Source: Hyphomonadaceae bacterium
GTDB lineage: Bacteria; Pseudomonadota; Alphaproteobacteria; Caulobacterales; Aquidulcibacteraceae
NCBI GenBank assembly: GCA_023384105.1
Contig: JAHDXR010000012.1
Coordinates: forward strand, 62,001-126,000
Length of the DNA stretch: 64,000 nt
Reading direction: 5' to 3'
Shown piece by piece: positions 44,806 to 54,482 of this stretch (its first letter is position 1; each line of letters begins with the position of its first letter). Both the position numbers and the translations under genes were made by a program. Below the pieces are notes generated by a model. That model was given only the letters and a program-made list of their open reading frames with translations. It did no database searches and was not told where the DNA came from.

Positions 44806-44921
44806 GGGGTCTAGGGTCTGGGGTCTAGGGATTAGGGATTGGGGCGGCGGGCCGCCTCGACGCTTGGCGGCTCATACATGACAGACTCCCCCAATCCCCA
44901 ATCCCCAATCCCCGATCCCCA
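44806..44921. repeat. G-rich and C-rich simple repeats around the engB start
   Basis: On the + strand 44806-44843 is made of GGGGTCTAGGG and GGGATTAGGG-type units. At 44890-44921 the complementary CCCCAATCCCCAATCCCC units occur, inside the coding sequence. The two blocks can pair and would enclose the start codon at 44878 in a loop of about 45 bases. The second block encodes the low-complexity [10 protein letters not shown] at the EngB N-terminus. Confidence 0.7.
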
Positions 44922-45546
44922 AGACGACCGCATCGAATCCGGCCGCCTCCTGTTCGCCGGGCCGGCGGCGTTCGAGCGCGGCGTCGTCGACATGGCGCAG
45001 CTGCCGGACGCGGAGCTGCCCGAGGTGGCGTTCGCCGGGCGCTCGAATGTCGGCAAGTCGTCGCTGATCAATGCGCTGACCGGGCGCAACAAGCTCGCGC
45101 GCGCCTCGACCGAGCCGGGACGCACGCGCGAACTCAACTTCTTCCGCATGGGCGACCGGCTGCGTCTGGTGGACCTGCCGGGCTACGGCTACGCCAAGGC
45201 GTCCAAGTCGGCGATCGGGCGCTGGACGGCGCTGACGCGCGACTATCTGCGCGGGCGCCCCAGCCTGAAGCGCGTCATCCTGCTGATCGACGCCCGCCAC
45301 GGCCTGAAGCCGGATGACAAGGATGTCATGGACGCGCTCGACCAGGCGGCGGTGAGCTACCAGCTGGTGCTGACCAAGGGCGACAAGGTCAAGCCGACCG
45401 AGGTCGCCGAGACCAGGGCCCGCACCGCCGCCGCCATCGCCAAGCGCCCGGCGGCGCACCCGGAGATCGTCATCACGTCAAGCGAAACCGGCCTGGGGAT
45501 CGCCGAGCTGCGGGCCGAGATCGCGGCCTTGGCCGCCGCCCCTTAG
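44878..45546 (+). CDS. engB: Ribosome biogenesis GTP-binding protein EngB (YsxC/YihA)
   Basis: EngB is a GTPase needed for late 50S assembly and, in several bacteria, for division. The 222-residue protein has G1 [11 protein letters not shown]3 [11 protein letters not shown]4 LTKGDKVKP and G5 TSSETG. The N-terminal 25 residues are low-complexity and encoded by a simple repeat. ATG 44878 is used; a frame upstream to 44839 lacks conservation. It lies 76 bp after yidC. Confidence 0.94.
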   Translation: MTDSPNPQSPIPDPQDDRIESGRLLFAGPAAFERGVVDMAQLPDAELPEVAFAGRSNVGKSSLINALTGRNKLARASTEPGRTRELNFFRMGDRLRLVDLPGYGYAKASKSAIGRWTALTRDYLRGRPSLKRVILLIDARHGLKPDDKDVMDALDQAAVSYQLVLTKGDKVKPTEVAETRARTAAAIAKRPAAHPEIVITSSETGLGIAELRAEIAALAAAP

Positions 45547-45547
45547 T

Positions 45548-45580
45548 CCGTCCAGATCGCGCTCCGCGCGTCTGAAATGA
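45548..45580. repeat. Fragment of the inner repeat of 50165-50280
   Basis: The segment GTCCAGATCGCGCTCCGCGC followed by GTCTGAAATGACTC closely matches the right end of the repeat at 50246-50278 (TCCGGATCGCGCTGCGCGCG, TCCGGAATGACTCG). It is a decayed partial copy between engB and argB. Confidence 0.5.
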
Positions 45581-45653
45581 CTCTGTGCGTATCGGCCGGG
45601 CCTCAAGCCGCTCGCCCTTGGCGCAGCCGCCCGAACCGCTTAGGAACCGCTTC

Positions 45654-46586
45654 GTGACGAAGCTCCCCGCAAAAGACCGCCTCGCGGCGCTCGAAGAAGG
45701 CCTGACCAAGGCGAAGACGCTCGCCGAGGCGCTGCCCTTCATTCAGATCTACGACCGCGAAGTCGTCGTCGTGAAATATGGCGGCCACGCCATGGGCGAC
45801 ACCGAAACCGCGCGCAAGTTCGCGGCCGACGTCGTGCTGCTGAAGCTGGTCGGCATTCACCCGGTCGTGGTGCATGGCGGGGGCCCGCAGATCAGCCGCA
45901 TGCTCGACCGCGCCGGCGTCAAGTCGCAATTCGTGGACGGGCTGCGCGTCACCGACGCCGCGACCATGGAGGTCGCCGAAATGGTGCTCTCCGGCAGCGT
46001 CAACAAGGAGCTTGCGCATCTGATCACGGCGGCGGGCCGCGAAGCGGACGTGCGCGGCGTCGGCCTTTCCGGCAAGGACGCGCGGCTGATCACGGTCGAA
46101 AAAGCCGTGCGCACGCGCAGGGATCCCGACAGCATGATCGAACAGGTGGTCGATCTCGGTTTTGTCGGCGAGCCGGCGGAAGTCGATCCCACGCTGATCC
46201 AGGCGCTGATCAACGCGCCGGAAGATTACATTCCCGTGATCGCGCCGATCGGCGTCGCCGAGGACGGCGCCACCTACAACATCAACGCCGACACCGCCGC
46301 GGGCGCCATCGCCAAGGCGTTGTCGGCAAAGCGCTTCCTGCTGCTCTCCGACGTCGCCGGCGTGCTCGACGCCAACGGCGAACTGATCCGCGAGATGTCG
46401 GTGGCGGACGCCAAGACGGCGATCGAGACGGGCGTCGCGACCGGCGGCATGATTCCGAAGCTTGAAACTTGCATCGCCGCGCTCGACAACGGCGTAGAAG
46501 CTGCGGTCATCCTCGACGGGCGCACGCCGCACGTCCTGCTCATGGAATTGTTCACCGAACATGGCGCTGGCACGCTCATCCAGTAA
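45654..46586 (+). CDS. argB: Acetylglutamate kinase
   Basis: ArgB phosphorylates N-acetylglutamate, the second step of arginine synthesis. The 310-residue protein has [23 protein letters not shown] and the ATP-site [13 protein letters not shown] 45654 is used as start: TAGGAA precedes it and the length fits the family. The GTG at 45585 would add a repeat-derived N-terminus. The N-terminal helix before KYGGHA is of the type seen in arginine-feedback-inhibited enzymes. The 3' end overlaps the next gene by 26 bp. Confidence 0.94.
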   Translation: MTKLPAKDRLAALEEGLTKAKTLAEALPFIQIYDREVVVVKYGGHAMGDTETARKFAADVVLLKLVGIHPVVVHGGGPQISRMLDRAGVKSQFVDGLRVTDAATMEVAEMVLSGSVNKELAHLITAAGREADVRGVGLSGKDARLITVEKAVRTRRDPDSMIEQVVDLGFVGEPAEVDPTLIQALINAPEDYIPVIAPIGVAEDGATYNINADTAAGAIAKALSAKRFLLLSDVAGVLDANGELIREMSVADAKTAIETGVATGGMIPKLETCIAALDNGVEAAVILDGRTPHVLLMELFTEHGAGTLIQ

Positions 46587-47733
46587 GCTCGGCCTCGCCG
46601 CCTCCCTCGTGTGCGCCGCATTCGCGGCGCTGTTTGCGTTCAGCGGCGGCGCCGCCGCGCAGCAGCAGCAGCGCCAGCCGAGCGGCTGGCAGATCTGCAA
46701 CGAGACCAGCTTCGTGCTCGAAGCCGCGAGCGGGCGCCCCGACGGGCGCTCCATCCAGGTGCAGGGCTGGACGCGGCTGCGTCCGGGCGAGTGCCGCACC
46801 GCCGTCAGCGCCCCGCTCGCGCGCGGCACGCACTATCTCTACGCGCGCACATCGAGCGCCCACCGCGGCGGACGCCGGCAATGGGGCGGCGACGCCATCC
46901 TCTGCGTCGATCCCTCCGATCAGTTCCAGATCGAGAACCCGCCGCGCTGCACCGACGCTTACGAGGAGCGCCGTTTCCGCCGCGTGCAGATCAACAAGCG
47001 CGACAGCTGGCGCACGTCGTTCTCGGAAGCGACCAGCTACACGCTGGCGCGCGCGCGCCAGGCCGGGCTGCAGCGTCTGCTGATCGATGCCGGCTACGAT
47101 CTGCGCGAAGGCCGCCGCGGCGCCGATCCGCGCCGCATCGCCCAGGCCATCGCCGAGTTCCGCGCCACCGCGCGGCTGGCGCCCAACGCCACCGAAGACC
47201 AGCTGATCGACGCGCTCGAAACCGCCGCCCGCCGCCGCGCGGGGCAAGTGGGCCTCACGCTCTGCAACCGCACGCGCGCGCGGGTGTGGACCGCCGTCGC
47301 GCGCCGCCGCGGCGAAGGCTGGGAGAGCCGCGGCTGGTGGCCGCTCAACGCCGGCGGCTGCGTGCGCACCATCGACGAGCCGCTGATGCAGGAGCGCTAC
47401 TACGTCTACGCCAGCATGGATACGCCGGAAGGCCCGCGCTACCTGACCGCCGGCGAGCCGTTCTGCACCAGCCCGGCGCGCTTCGCGATTCTCGGCCGCA
47501 GCAATTGCGAGCGGCGCTATTATCGCACCGACCTGTTCGCGCCGATCGGCGTGCGCAACCGCCAGGGCCTCGTGGTCGAGTTCGAGGAGCGCGACTTCCT
47601 CGACGTCGGCGTGCAGCCGCGCCGCCTCGACGCCAACGCCGCCGAACTCGACGTGCGCTCCACCTCGGAGGCGCCGCGCCGCGGCCTCGCCCCGCGCGAC
47701 GCGCCGACGCAAGACCGGCCGGCGGCGCAATGA
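46561..47733 (+). CDS. Exported protein with two DUF1036 domains
   Basis: The protein has 390 residues: an N-terminal signal ([20 protein letters not shown], cleaved after GGAAAQ), a first DUF1036 unit ([33 protein letters not shown]) and a second ([30 protein letters not shown]). Each unit keeps paired Cys that probably form disulfides. Between them is a helical spacer (about 140-230). DUF1036 proteins are periplasmic and have no known function. The start lies inside argB in another frame, and the end is ATGA-coupled to the next gene. Confidence 0.85.
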   Translation: MALARSSSKLGLAASLVCAAFAALFAFSGGAAAQQQQRQPSGWQICNETSFVLEAASGRPDGRSIQVQGWTRLRPGECRTAVSAPLARGTHYLYARTSSAHRGGRRQWGGDAILCVDPSDQFQIENPPRCTDAYEERRFRRVQINKRDSWRTSFSEATSYTLARARQAGLQRLLIDAGYDLREGRRGADPRRIAQAIAEFRATARLAPNATEDQLIDALETAARRRAGQVGLTLCNRTRARVWTAVARRRGEGWESRGWWPLNAGGCVRTIDEPLMQERYYVYASMDTPEGPRYLTAGEPFCTSPARFAILGRSNCERRYYRTDLFAPIGVRNRQGLVVEFEERDFLDVGVQPRRLDANAAELDVRSTSEAPRRGLAPRDAPTQDRPAAQ

Positions 47734-48377
47734 GCCCTGTCGCGCGGATTCGCGACTGGGTGTTCGATCTCGACAACACGCTCTACCCGGCGCCGGCGCT
47801 CTACGACGAGATCGGCGAGCGCATGACCGACTACATCGCCCGCGCGGTGGGCGTCGACCGCGCCCGCGCGCTGGAGCTGCGCGAGCACTACTTCCACGAA
47901 CACGGCGCGACCGTGGTCGGCCTCACGCTGACGCACGGCGTCGATGCGCGCGACTTCATGGCCTATGTCCACGACGCCGACTATTCCGTGCTGACGCCCG
48001 ATCCGGCGCTCGCGGCGCTGGTCGCCGCCCTGCCCGGCCGCAAGATCGTCTTCACCAATGGCGGCGGCGGCCACGCCGAGCGCACGCTCAAGGCGCTGGG
48101 GCTGGACCGGGCGTTCGACCTGATCTTCGATCTCGACGCCGCCGGTTACGCGCCGAAGCCGCAGCGCGCGGCGTACGAGCGGCTGCTCGGCGCGTTCGGC
48201 GTCACCCCGGCGCACGCCATGCTGGTCGAAGACACGCTGCGCAATCTGGAGCCGGCGCACGAGTTGGGCTTCGCCACCGCGCTCGTCGGCCCGGTTCATC
48301 CCGAACCGCGCCCGCCCTACGTCGACCACTACGCGCACGACGTCCACACGCTGCTGCGCGCCTGGCTTAAAGCTTAA
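47730..48377 (+). CDS. Pyrimidine 5'-nucleotidase (HAD family)
   Basis: The 215-residue protein has HAD motif I as FDLDNTLYP (nucleophile and acid Asp), motif II IVFTNGGGGH, the lysine in YAPKPQRAAY and motif IV MLVEDTLRNLE. The DNTLYP form is typical of the Sdt1/YjjG-like pyrimidine nucleotidases that dephosphorylate UMP and CMP. Its ATG overlaps the stop of the DUF1036 gene (ATGA 47730-47733). Confidence 0.9.
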   Translation: MSPVARIRDWVFDLDNTLYPAPALYDEIGERMTDYIARAVGVDRARALELREHYFHEHGATVVGLTLTHGVDARDFMAYVHDADYSVLTPDPALAALVAALPGRKIVFTNGGGGHAERTLKALGLDRAFDLIFDLDAAGYAPKPQRAAYERLLGAFGVTPAHAMLVEDTLRNLEPAHELGFATALVGPVHPEPRPPYVDHYAHDVHTLLRAWLKA

Positions 48378-48394
48378 AGCGCCGACGGCGCGCT

Positions 48395-49180
48395 TCAAGC
48401 GCGCTCCATCGGATTGCGCGCATCGCCGAGCTGCGAGCCGCCGTCGCATTCGAGGATCGTTCCGGTGATGTAGGCGGCGGAGTCGCTGCACAGGAACACC
48501 GCGCTCTCCGCGATCTCGTCGATCTCGCCGAAGCGGCGCAGCGCAATGCGCCCGGTGATCGCCTTCGTCACGGCTTCGTTCGGCGCCAGGCGCGCCATGC
48601 CCTCGGTTCCCGCGATCGGCCCCGGCGAAACGCCGTTCACGCGCACGCCTTCCGGCCCCCACTCCATCGCCAGCACGCGGACCACCTGGTTGACGCCGGC
48701 TTTCGCGGCGCAGGCGTGAATCTGCAGCATCGTCGGGTTCACCGCCTGCCCCGCCGTGATGGCGATGAGCGAGGCGCCCGGCTTGGCGATCAGATCGTAG
48801 CAGCCGCGGAACACGTTGAACGTGCCGAGCAGATCGATGTCGACCACGGTCTTGAAGCCGTTGGCCGAAAGCCCCGCCGCCGGCGCCAGGAAGTTGCCGG
48901 CCGCGCCGGAGACGACGATGTGCATCGGCCCCCACGCGGCGTGGATCTGCTCCATCGCCGCGCGCGTCGCAGCGTAATCGCGCACGTCGCAGGAATAGCC
49001 CGCGGCGCCGCGTCCGATCTCGGCGGCGGCGCGCCGGGCCTTCTCCGGATCGCGCCCCGCCACGGCCACCCGCGCGCCAAGCTCGGCCATGCGCTTGGCG
49101 ATGCCCAGATTGATTCCGCTGGTGCCGCCGGCGATGAACGCCGTCCTGCCTTCGAGCAGCCCGTCCCTGAATGCGCTCAT
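48395..49180 (-). CDS. SDR oxidoreductase, 2,4-dienoyl-CoA reductase (DECR2-like)
   Basis: The protein has 261 residues with the NADPH motif AGGTSGINLGIA near 20. The active-site Tyr of normal SDRs is not there: the YxxxK position reads HACAAK. The sequence IHACAAKAGVNQVVRVLAMEWGPEGVRVNGVSPGPIAGTEG closely follows peroxisomal-type 2,4-dienoyl-CoA reductases, which also lack this Tyr; this supports a role in degrading unsaturated fatty acids. ATG 49180 is used. It is convergent with the nucleotidase gene. Confidence 0.85.
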   Translation of the reverse strand: MSAFRDGLLEGRTAFIAGGTSGINLGIAKRMAELGARVAVAGRDPEKARRAAAEIGRGAAGYSCDVRDYAATRAAMEQIHAAWGPMHIVVSGAAGNFLAPAAGLSANGFKTVVDIDLLGTFNVFRGCYDLIAKPGASLIAITAGQAVNPTMLQIHACAAKAGVNQVVRVLAMEWGPEGVRVNGVSPGPIAGTEGMARLAPNEAVTKAITGRIALRRFGEIDEIAESAVFLCSDSAAYITGTILECDGGSQLGDARNPMERA

Positions 49181-49272
49181 CGCGTTCTCTCCCTTGTCGC
49201 CCGCGACTATCGGGCCGCGCACGCGCGCTGTCGATCCTTGCCACGGCGCCGGGCGGAAGCTAGGTCCGGCGT

Positions 49273-50118
49273 ATGAGCACGTCCGATCTCGCCGCCCAAA
49301 TCGAAGCCGCCTGGGAGCGGCGCGCCGAACTTTCGCCCGCCAGCAAAGGCGCCGACGTGGAAGCGATCGAAGCGGCGCTCGACCTGCTCGACAGCGGCCA
49401 GGCGCGCGTCGCCTCGCGCGGCGAGGACGGCGCCTGGACGACGCATCAATGGCTCAAGAAGGCGGTGCTGCTGTCCTTCCGCGTCACCGGGAACCAGCTG
49501 ATCGGCGCCGCCGGCGGCAACGGCGATCCCTCGCCCGGCCCGTACTGGGACAAGGTGCATTCGAAATTCCTCGGCTGGGGCGCGCATGCGTTCGAGCAGG
49601 CCGGCTTCCGCGCCGTGCCGGGCGCCGTCGCGCGCCGCGGCAGTTTCATCGGCAGGAACGTAGTGCTGATGCCGAGCTTCGTGAACATCGGCGCCTATGT
49701 CGACGAAGGCGCGATGGTGGACACCTGGGCCACCGTCGGCTCCTGCGCCCAGATCGGCAAGAACGTCCACATCTCCGGCGGCGCCGGAATCGGCGGGGTG
49801 CTGGAGCCGCTCCAGGCCAACCCCACCATCATCGAGGACGGCTGCTTCATCGGCGCGCGCTCGGAAGTGGCCGAGGGCGTGATCGTGCGCGAGGGCGCGG
49901 TGCTGGCGATGGGCACGTTCATCAGCCAGTCGACCAAGATCGTCGACCGCGCCACCGGCGAGATCGCGCGCGGCGAGGTGCCGGCCTATGCGGTGATCGT
50001 CCCCGGCGCGCTGCCGGACCCCAATGGCGGCCCGAGCCTCGCCTGCGCCGTGATCGTCAAGCGCGTCGACGCGCAGACGCGCGCCAAGACCGGCGTCAAC
50101 GAGCTGCTGCGGGACTGA
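49273..50118 (+). CDS. dapD: 2,3,4,5-tetrahydropyridine-2,6-dicarboxylate N-succinyltransferase
   Basis: DapD succinylates tetrahydrodipicolinate in the lysine and meso-DAP pathway; DapE at 52469 removes the group later. The 281-residue protein has an N-terminal helical domain and the left-handed beta-helix of hexapeptide repeats ([40 protein letters not shown]). The start ATG 49273 is 92 bp from the divergent SDR. Confidence 0.96.
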   Translation: MSTSDLAAQIEAAWERRAELSPASKGADVEAIEAALDLLDSGQARVASRGEDGAWTTHQWLKKAVLLSFRVTGNQLIGAAGGNGDPSPGPYWDKVHSKFLGWGAHAFEQAGFRAVPGAVARRGSFIGRNVVLMPSFVNIGAYVDEGAMVDTWATVGSCAQIGKNVHISGGAGIGGVLEPLQANPTIIEDGCFIGARSEVAEGVIVREGAVLAMGTFISQSTKIVDRATGEIARGEVPAYAVIVPGALPDPNGGPSLACAVIVKRVDAQTRAKTGVNELLRD

Positions 50119-50130
50119 AGCGCCGCCAAC

Positions 50131-50340
50131 ATGGACCGCCGGCGCCTTCGCCGGCCCACAAGCTCGCGAGTCATTCCGGGCGGAGGCGCGGTACGCGCCG
50201 TAGACCCGGAACCCAGGGCGACCGGCAGTTCGTTTGCCCTGAGTTCCGGATCGCGCTGCGCGCGTCCGGAATGACTCGCGCGATGCGAAGCACGACGCCA
50301 TTTGCGCGTCGCGCATGCCGGCGGGACGCCGGCGGTCCAT
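50131..50340. repeat. Family A repeat, copy 4, with another palindrome nested inside
   Basis: The outer arms are ATGGACCGCCGGCGCCTTCG (50131) and GACGCCGGCGGTCCAT (to 50340). Inside lies a second inverted repeat with perfect 15-bp arms, CGCGAGTCATTCCGG (50165-50179) and CCGGAATGACTCGCG (50266-50280), which itself contains GACCCGGAACCCAGGG-type sequence. It sits between convergent dapD and CMD genes. Confidence 0.9.
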
Positions 50341-50341
50341 G

Positions 50342-50698
50342 CTAAGCGTCGCCGGCTTGCGCCGCATACTGGTCGAACGCTTCCAGCGCCTGCGCGGCGT
50401 ACATCACGCTCGGCCCCGCGCCCATGTACACCGCCATGCCCAGCGCTTCGGCGACTTCCTCACGCGAGGCGCCGTACTTCTGCGCCGCCTTGGCGTGGAA
50501 GGTGATGCAGGCGTCGCACCGCACCGCGACCGACACGGCGAACGCGATCAGCTCCTTGGTCTTGGCGTCGAGCGCGCCCGACTTCGTCGCCGACTGCGCC
50601 ATTTGCGAGAACGCGCGCATGACGTCGGGCTGGCTCTGCCGCAGCGCCGCGACCAGCGGATTCAGTTCGGCCGCCATTTCCGGCCAGTTCTTGTGCAT
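50342..50698 (-). CDS. Carboxymuconolactone decarboxylase (CMD) / AhpD-like family protein
   Basis: This 118-residue helical protein has the AhpD-type redox motif VRCDACITFH (CxxC followed by His). It lacks the features of true gamma-carboxymuconolactone decarboxylase, so a peroxide or thiol redox role is more likely. The nearest gene upstream is a separate small secreted protein. It is monocistronic. Confidence 0.85.
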   Translation of the reverse strand: MHKNWPEMAAELNPLVAALRQSQPDVMRAFSQMAQSATKSGALDAKTKELIAFAVSVAVRCDACITFHAKAAQKYGASREEVAEALGMAVYMGAGPSVMYAAQALEAFDQYAAQAGDA

Positions 50699-50787
50699 GG
50701 AAAGCGCTCCTTTGCGCCTCAGCTGGGCGCAGAGGAGCGCGGCGATCCATGATCCGGCTCAAGCGGTCCCGCGACTTAGCGTCCCGC

Positions 50788-51165
50788 TCAGTGCGCGTGC
50801 CCGTGCGCATGCGAGTCCGCGCGGCCCGCCTCGATCGTGACGGTAATGACGGAGCCGTCGGTCGCGGTCTGCGTCCAGGTGTCGCCGACGTTCTTGCCGC
50901 CGACATATCCGGTGCAGGCGCGCTCGCCGCCGTTCGGCGTCAGGCAGACTTGATCGCCTTCGATCGCGTAAACGCCCATCACGCGGCTGCCGTCCGGGGC
51001 GTGAAGCCCGAACGTGTTGTCGGCGTTGAAGTGATAGCGCGCGCTGGCGCCGTTCGGATAGGTGATGACGATGGTGTTGCCGTAGGCGTTCTCCATCGTG
51101 TCGGCGAACGCCGCGCCGCTCAAGAGCGCGACGCCGAACGCCGCCACAGCCGCGAGTTTCTTCAT
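50788..51165 (-). CDS. Hypothetical periplasmic protein with His-rich tail
   Basis: The 125-residue protein has a signal peptide (MKKLAAVAAFGVALLSGAAF, cleaved near AFA-D) and a small beta-rich domain with two Cys (QVCLTPNGGERAC), probably a disulfide. The C-terminus SHAHGHAH could bind metal. No family is named. The start at ATG 51165 follows GGAGGAAAC. It lies 20 bp after the DUF418 gene and is probably co-transcribed. Confidence 0.78.
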   Translation of the reverse strand: MKKLAAVAAFGVALLSGAAFADTMENAYGNTIVITYPNGASARYHFNADNTFGLHAPDGSRVMGVYAIEGDQVCLTPNGGERACTGYVGGKNVGDTWTQTATDGSVITVTIEAGRADSHAHGHAH

Positions 51166-51185
51166 GTCGTTTCCTCCACCACGCC

Positions 51186-52418
51186 TCAAGCGAGCGCCGC
51201 TCTGGCCATAGCGAGCGGCTTGCCGTAACTCAAGCGCCGCCACAGCCATTCGAGCGGCCCCATCTGGAACCGCGCCAGCCACAGCGGCGACCAGATCAGC
51301 TGCAGCGCCCACACCGCGACGACGACGCCCCACAAGCTCACGCGGTCGACTTCGCCGAACAGGCCGAAGCCGCGTCCGCCCCAGAACAGCGTCGTCATGA
51401 TCAGCGACTGGGCGATGTAGTTGGTGAACGCCATCCGCCCCACCGCCGCGAGCGGCCCGGTGACGACGCGCAGGCCGGCTTTCACCAGCAGAATGAGCGC
51501 CGCCGCATAGCCGATCGAAACCAGGATCGAGAGCGTGACGTTGACCATGATCCCGCCGGTCAGCATGTGCACCGTGTCGAACCGCGCATCCCAGTTGAGC
51601 ATGGCCTGATAGCCGATCAGCGCGAGCGCGACGGCGGCGACGGCGATGCACAGCGCGTAGAGCCAGTTCGGCGCCTTGCCGCTCAGGAAGCCCCACTTGA
51701 ACAAGGCCATGCCGATCATCATCACGCCGGCGGTGCGGATCACCAGGCCGAGGACGGAATTGGCGACGATCATCGCCCAGGTGTCGAAGTTCTCGCTCAG
51801 CCCGGCCAGCAGGCCGCCCTGATAGGCCGCCTGCACGCGCGCAAGCTCTTCGGCGGACGGCGCGAAGATCGCTTCCAGCTGCTGCACGATAGGCGCGCGC
51901 TGATCGGGCGGGATGACGTCCCACACCGCGCCCAGCACGCCCTGCAAGGCGATAGAGACCAGCAGCAGAACCACGCCGACGATCGTCAGCGTCGCCGGCC
52001 TCCACGCGCGCGCGAACATCACGATGAGCCCGGTGATGGCGTAGGTGACGAGAATGTCGCCGTACCAGATCAGCAGCGCGTGGATGAGGCCGAACACGAG
52101 CAGCCAGAGCAGCCGGCGCGTCAGCACGCCGCCGCGCGCCTTGTCGGTCCGGTCGCCGCCCACGAGATAGACGCTGACGCCGAACAGCATCGAGAACAGC
52201 GTGATGCACTTGAACTCGAAGAAGACGTGCGTCACGAACCATGACCACATGGTCTGCTCGGTCACGTCGAGCGGCGGCAGCAGCGGGTTCTGCGACGTCT
52301 GCCAGGGCGCCGCGAAGAAGGCGGCGTTGACCGCAAGGATGCCCAGCAGCGCGAAGCCGCGAATGACGTCGAGGCTCTGGATCCGGTTCTGCTCCTGAAC
52401 GGGTGCGATATCCGACAT
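51186..52418 (-). CDS. DUF418 integral membrane protein
   Basis: The 410-residue protein has about ten membrane segments. The N-terminus has the acyltransferase-3-like IQSLDVIRGFALLGILAVN and the C-terminal DUF418 part has FTNYIAQSLIMTTLFWGGRG and GPLEWLWRRLSYG. Family members are thought to be transporters or acyl-group transferases, with no proof. The ATG at 52418 is 51 bp from the divergent dapE. Confidence 0.88.
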   Translation of the reverse strand: MSDIAPVQEQNRIQSLDVIRGFALLGILAVNAAFFAAPWQTSQNPLLPPLDVTEQTMWSWFVTHVFFEFKCITLFSMLFGVSVYLVGGDRTDKARGGVLTRRLLWLLVFGLIHALLIWYGDILVTYAITGLIVMFARAWRPATLTIVGVVLLLVSIALQGVLGAVWDVIPPDQRAPIVQQLEAIFAPSAEELARVQAAYQGGLLAGLSENFDTWAMIVANSVLGLVIRTAGVMMIGMALFKWGFLSGKAPNWLYALCIAVAAVALALIGYQAMLNWDARFDTVHMLTGGIMVNVTLSILVSIGYAAALILLVKAGLRVVTGPLAAVGRMAFTNYIAQSLIMTTLFWGGRGFGLFGEVDRVSLWGVVVAVWALQLIWSPLWLARFQMGPLEWLWRRLSYGKPLAMARAALA

Positions 52419-52468
52419 CGGCGACCTCCCCCTTTTTCCCCGCCGCGGGCGCGGCTAGACCGTCCCTA

Positions 52469-53617
52469 ATGGACGCCCGCACCCTAACCGACCCTATTCC
52501 CCTCGCCCAAGCCCTGATGCGGCGCCCGTCCGTGACGCCGGCGGAGGCAGGCGCGCTCGACGTGGCCGAACAGGCGCTCGCGGCGCTCGGTTTCCGCACC
52601 GAGCGGCTGAAATTCGGCGCCGTCGACAATCTCTATGCGCGGCTCGGCGCGGCGCGGCCGAACTTCTGCTTCGCCGGCCATGTCGACGTGGTGCCGCCCG
52701 GCGCGGGCTGGACCAGCGATCCGTTCGCCGCCGACATCCGCAACGGCCTGCTCTATGGCCGCGGCGCCGCCGACATGAAGACCGCGATCGCGGCCATGAT
52801 CGCGGCGACGCAGGATTTTCTCGCCGCCGGCGGCGCGCCCGGCGGCTCGATCTCGTTCCTGCTGACGTGCGACGAGGAGGGCCCCGCCGTCGACGGCACC
52901 AAGGCGGCGCTCGCAGCGCTCGCAGCAAGGGGCGAAGCGCTCGACCATTGCCTCGTCGGCGAGCCGACCAGCGAGGAGCGCGTCGGCGACACGATCAAGA
53001 ACGGGCGCCGCGGCAGCTTGAACGTCGTGCTCGCGGTCGACGGCAGGCAAGGCCACGTCGCCTACCCGCAGCGCGCCGTCAATCCGGTGACGGCGATGGC
53101 GGAGATCGCCGCCGCGCTCAAGGCCCGCAAGCTGGACGACGGCGCGCCGGGCTTCGCCCCGTCCAACCTTGAGATCACCACCATCGACGTCGGCAACCCC
53201 GCGCACAACGTCATCCCGCAGCGCGCGACGGCCAAGCTGAACGTCCGCTTCAACACGGCGCACACTGCCGAGGAGCTGTTCGCCTGGATCGAGGAGACGG
53301 CGCAAAGCGTCGCCGCGCGCTTCGGCGCGACGGCGCAGGCGCAGATCGCCTCGTTCAGCGTCCCTTTCTACACCGAGCCGGGCGCGTTCACCGATCTGGT
53401 CGGCGCAGCGGTGCGCGAGAGCTTCGGCCTGACGCCCGCGCTCGCCACCACGGGCGGCACCTCCGACGCCCGCTACATCAAGGATTACTGCCCGGTGGTC
53501 GAACTCGGCCTGCGCAACGCGACCGCGCACATGGTCGACGAGCACTGCGCCGTCGAAGACGTGCGCACGCTCGCGCGCTGCTACGAAGCCGTGCTGCGCA
53601 GATACTTCGCGCGCTAA
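52469..53617 (+). CDS. dapE: Succinyl-diaminopimelate desuccinylase
   Basis: DapE is a di-zinc M20A hydrolase that releases LL-DAP. The 382-residue protein shows FAGHVDVVPPG (His and Asp), YGRGAADMKTAIA, TCDEEGPAVDGT (the catalytic Glu pair), GEPTS and the late TGGTSDAR. The start ATG 52469 lies after a CCCTA-rich leader; a frame to 52403 has no conservation. It forms the lysine pathway pair with dapD 2.4 kb to the left. Confidence 0.96.
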   Translation: MDARTLTDPIPLAQALMRRPSVTPAEAGALDVAEQALAALGFRTERLKFGAVDNLYARLGAARPNFCFAGHVDVVPPGAGWTSDPFAADIRNGLLYGRGAADMKTAIAAMIAATQDFLAAGGAPGGSISFLLTCDEEGPAVDGTKAALAALAARGEALDHCLVGEPTSEERVGDTIKNGRRGSLNVVLAVDGRQGHVAYPQRAVNPVTAMAEIAAALKARKLDDGAPGFAPSNLEITTIDVGNPAHNVIPQRATAKLNVRFNTAHTAEELFAWIEETAQSVAARFGATAQAQIASFSVPFYTEPGAFTDLVGAAVRESFGLTPALATTGGTSDARYIKDYCPVVELGLRNATAHMVDEHCAVEDVRTLARCYEAVLRRYFAR

Positions 53618-53629
53618 TACGCACCGCCA

Positions 53630-53690
53630 ATATGGACCGCCGGCGCCCTCGCCGGCACGGCGCGACAGCTGCCGGCAAGCGCAGGCGCTC
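53630..53690. repeat. Family A repeat, left half
   Basis: A complete left arm (ATATGGACCGCCGGCGCCCT from 53630) is followed by a short GCTGCCGGCAAGCGC in place of a full right arm. It lies between the convergent dapE and truA genes, so it may mark transcription termination. Confidence 0.7.
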
Positions 53691-53739
53691 GTTCGATAAG
53701 GCGCAGGCCAGCAGCACCTCGCGCCGGCGGCGTCGCGCT

Positions 53740-54474
53740 TCAATAGTCCACCCGCACCAGATAGAGCCCGTCCGGCGGCGCGACCGGGCCGCAGCGCGCG
53801 CGGTCCGCGGCGGCGAGCGCGGCCGCCAATTCGTCCGGCGTCATCTTGCCCAGGCCGACCTCGACCAGCGTGCCCACCATCGAGCGCACCTGCCGATGCA
53901 AAAAGCTCTGCGCCTCGAACGAGAACGAGACCCGGCCCGCATCGCCGCGCACGGCGGCGACATCAAGCGTCTTCACCGGCGATTTCGCCTGACACTGGCT
54001 GTCGCGAAAGGTGGTGAAGTCGTGCCTGCCGGTCAGCCGCTCCGCCGCCGCGCTCATGGCGTCGATGTCGAGCGGACGCGGCACGCGCCAGACGAAGCCG
54101 CGCTGCAGCGTCAGCGGCGCGCGGCGGCAGATCGCGTTGTAGAGATAGACCCGCCGCCTGGCGTCGAAGCGGGCGTGAAAGTCCGCCGCGGCGTCCTCCG
54201 CCTTCAGCACCGCGATCGGATGCGGACGCAGATGCGCGTTGAGCGCATCGCACAGGCGCTGCGGCTCGAACGGTCTGTCGATGTCGACATGCGCGACCTG
54301 CCCGTACGCATGCACGCCCGCATCGGTGCGGCCGGCGCCGACCACGTCCGCGCGCGCGCCGGTGAGCGTCTCGACCGCATCCTCCAGCGCGCCCTGCACG
54401 CTCGGCCCTTCGGCCAGGCGCTGCCAGCCCTGGTAGGGACCGCCGTCATACTCGATGGTCAGCTTGTAGCGCAT
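53740..54474 (-). CDS. truA: tRNA pseudouridine(38-40) synthase
   Basis: TruA modifies positions 38-40 in the anticodon arm. The 244-residue protein opens [18 protein letters not shown] and has the catalytic Asp in [16 protein letters not shown]. The C-terminal [19 protein letters not shown] is also standard. ATG 54474 gives the normal length. It is followed by a repeat and preceded by a lipoprotein gene 8 bp away. Confidence 0.95.
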   Translation of the reverse strand: MRYKLTIEYDGGPYQGWQRLAEGPSVQGALEDAVETLTGARADVVGAGRTDAGVHAYGQVAHVDIDRPFEPQRLCDALNAHLRPHPIAVLKAEDAAADFHARFDARRRVYLYNAICRRAPLTLQRGFVWRVPRPLDIDAMSAAAERLTGRHDFTTFRDSQCQAKSPVKTLDVAAVRGDAGRVSFSFEAQSFLHRQVRSMVGTLVEVGLGKMTPDELAAALAAADRARCGPVAPPDGLYLVRVDY

Positions 54475-54482
54475 CGCGCTCC

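Noticed and set aside
50788-52629. 613-residue frame on the minus strand joining DUF418 and a secreted protein
   Set aside because: Only its last 125 codons are real (the separate gene starting at 51165). The rest is a shadow of the DUF418 gene in another frame.
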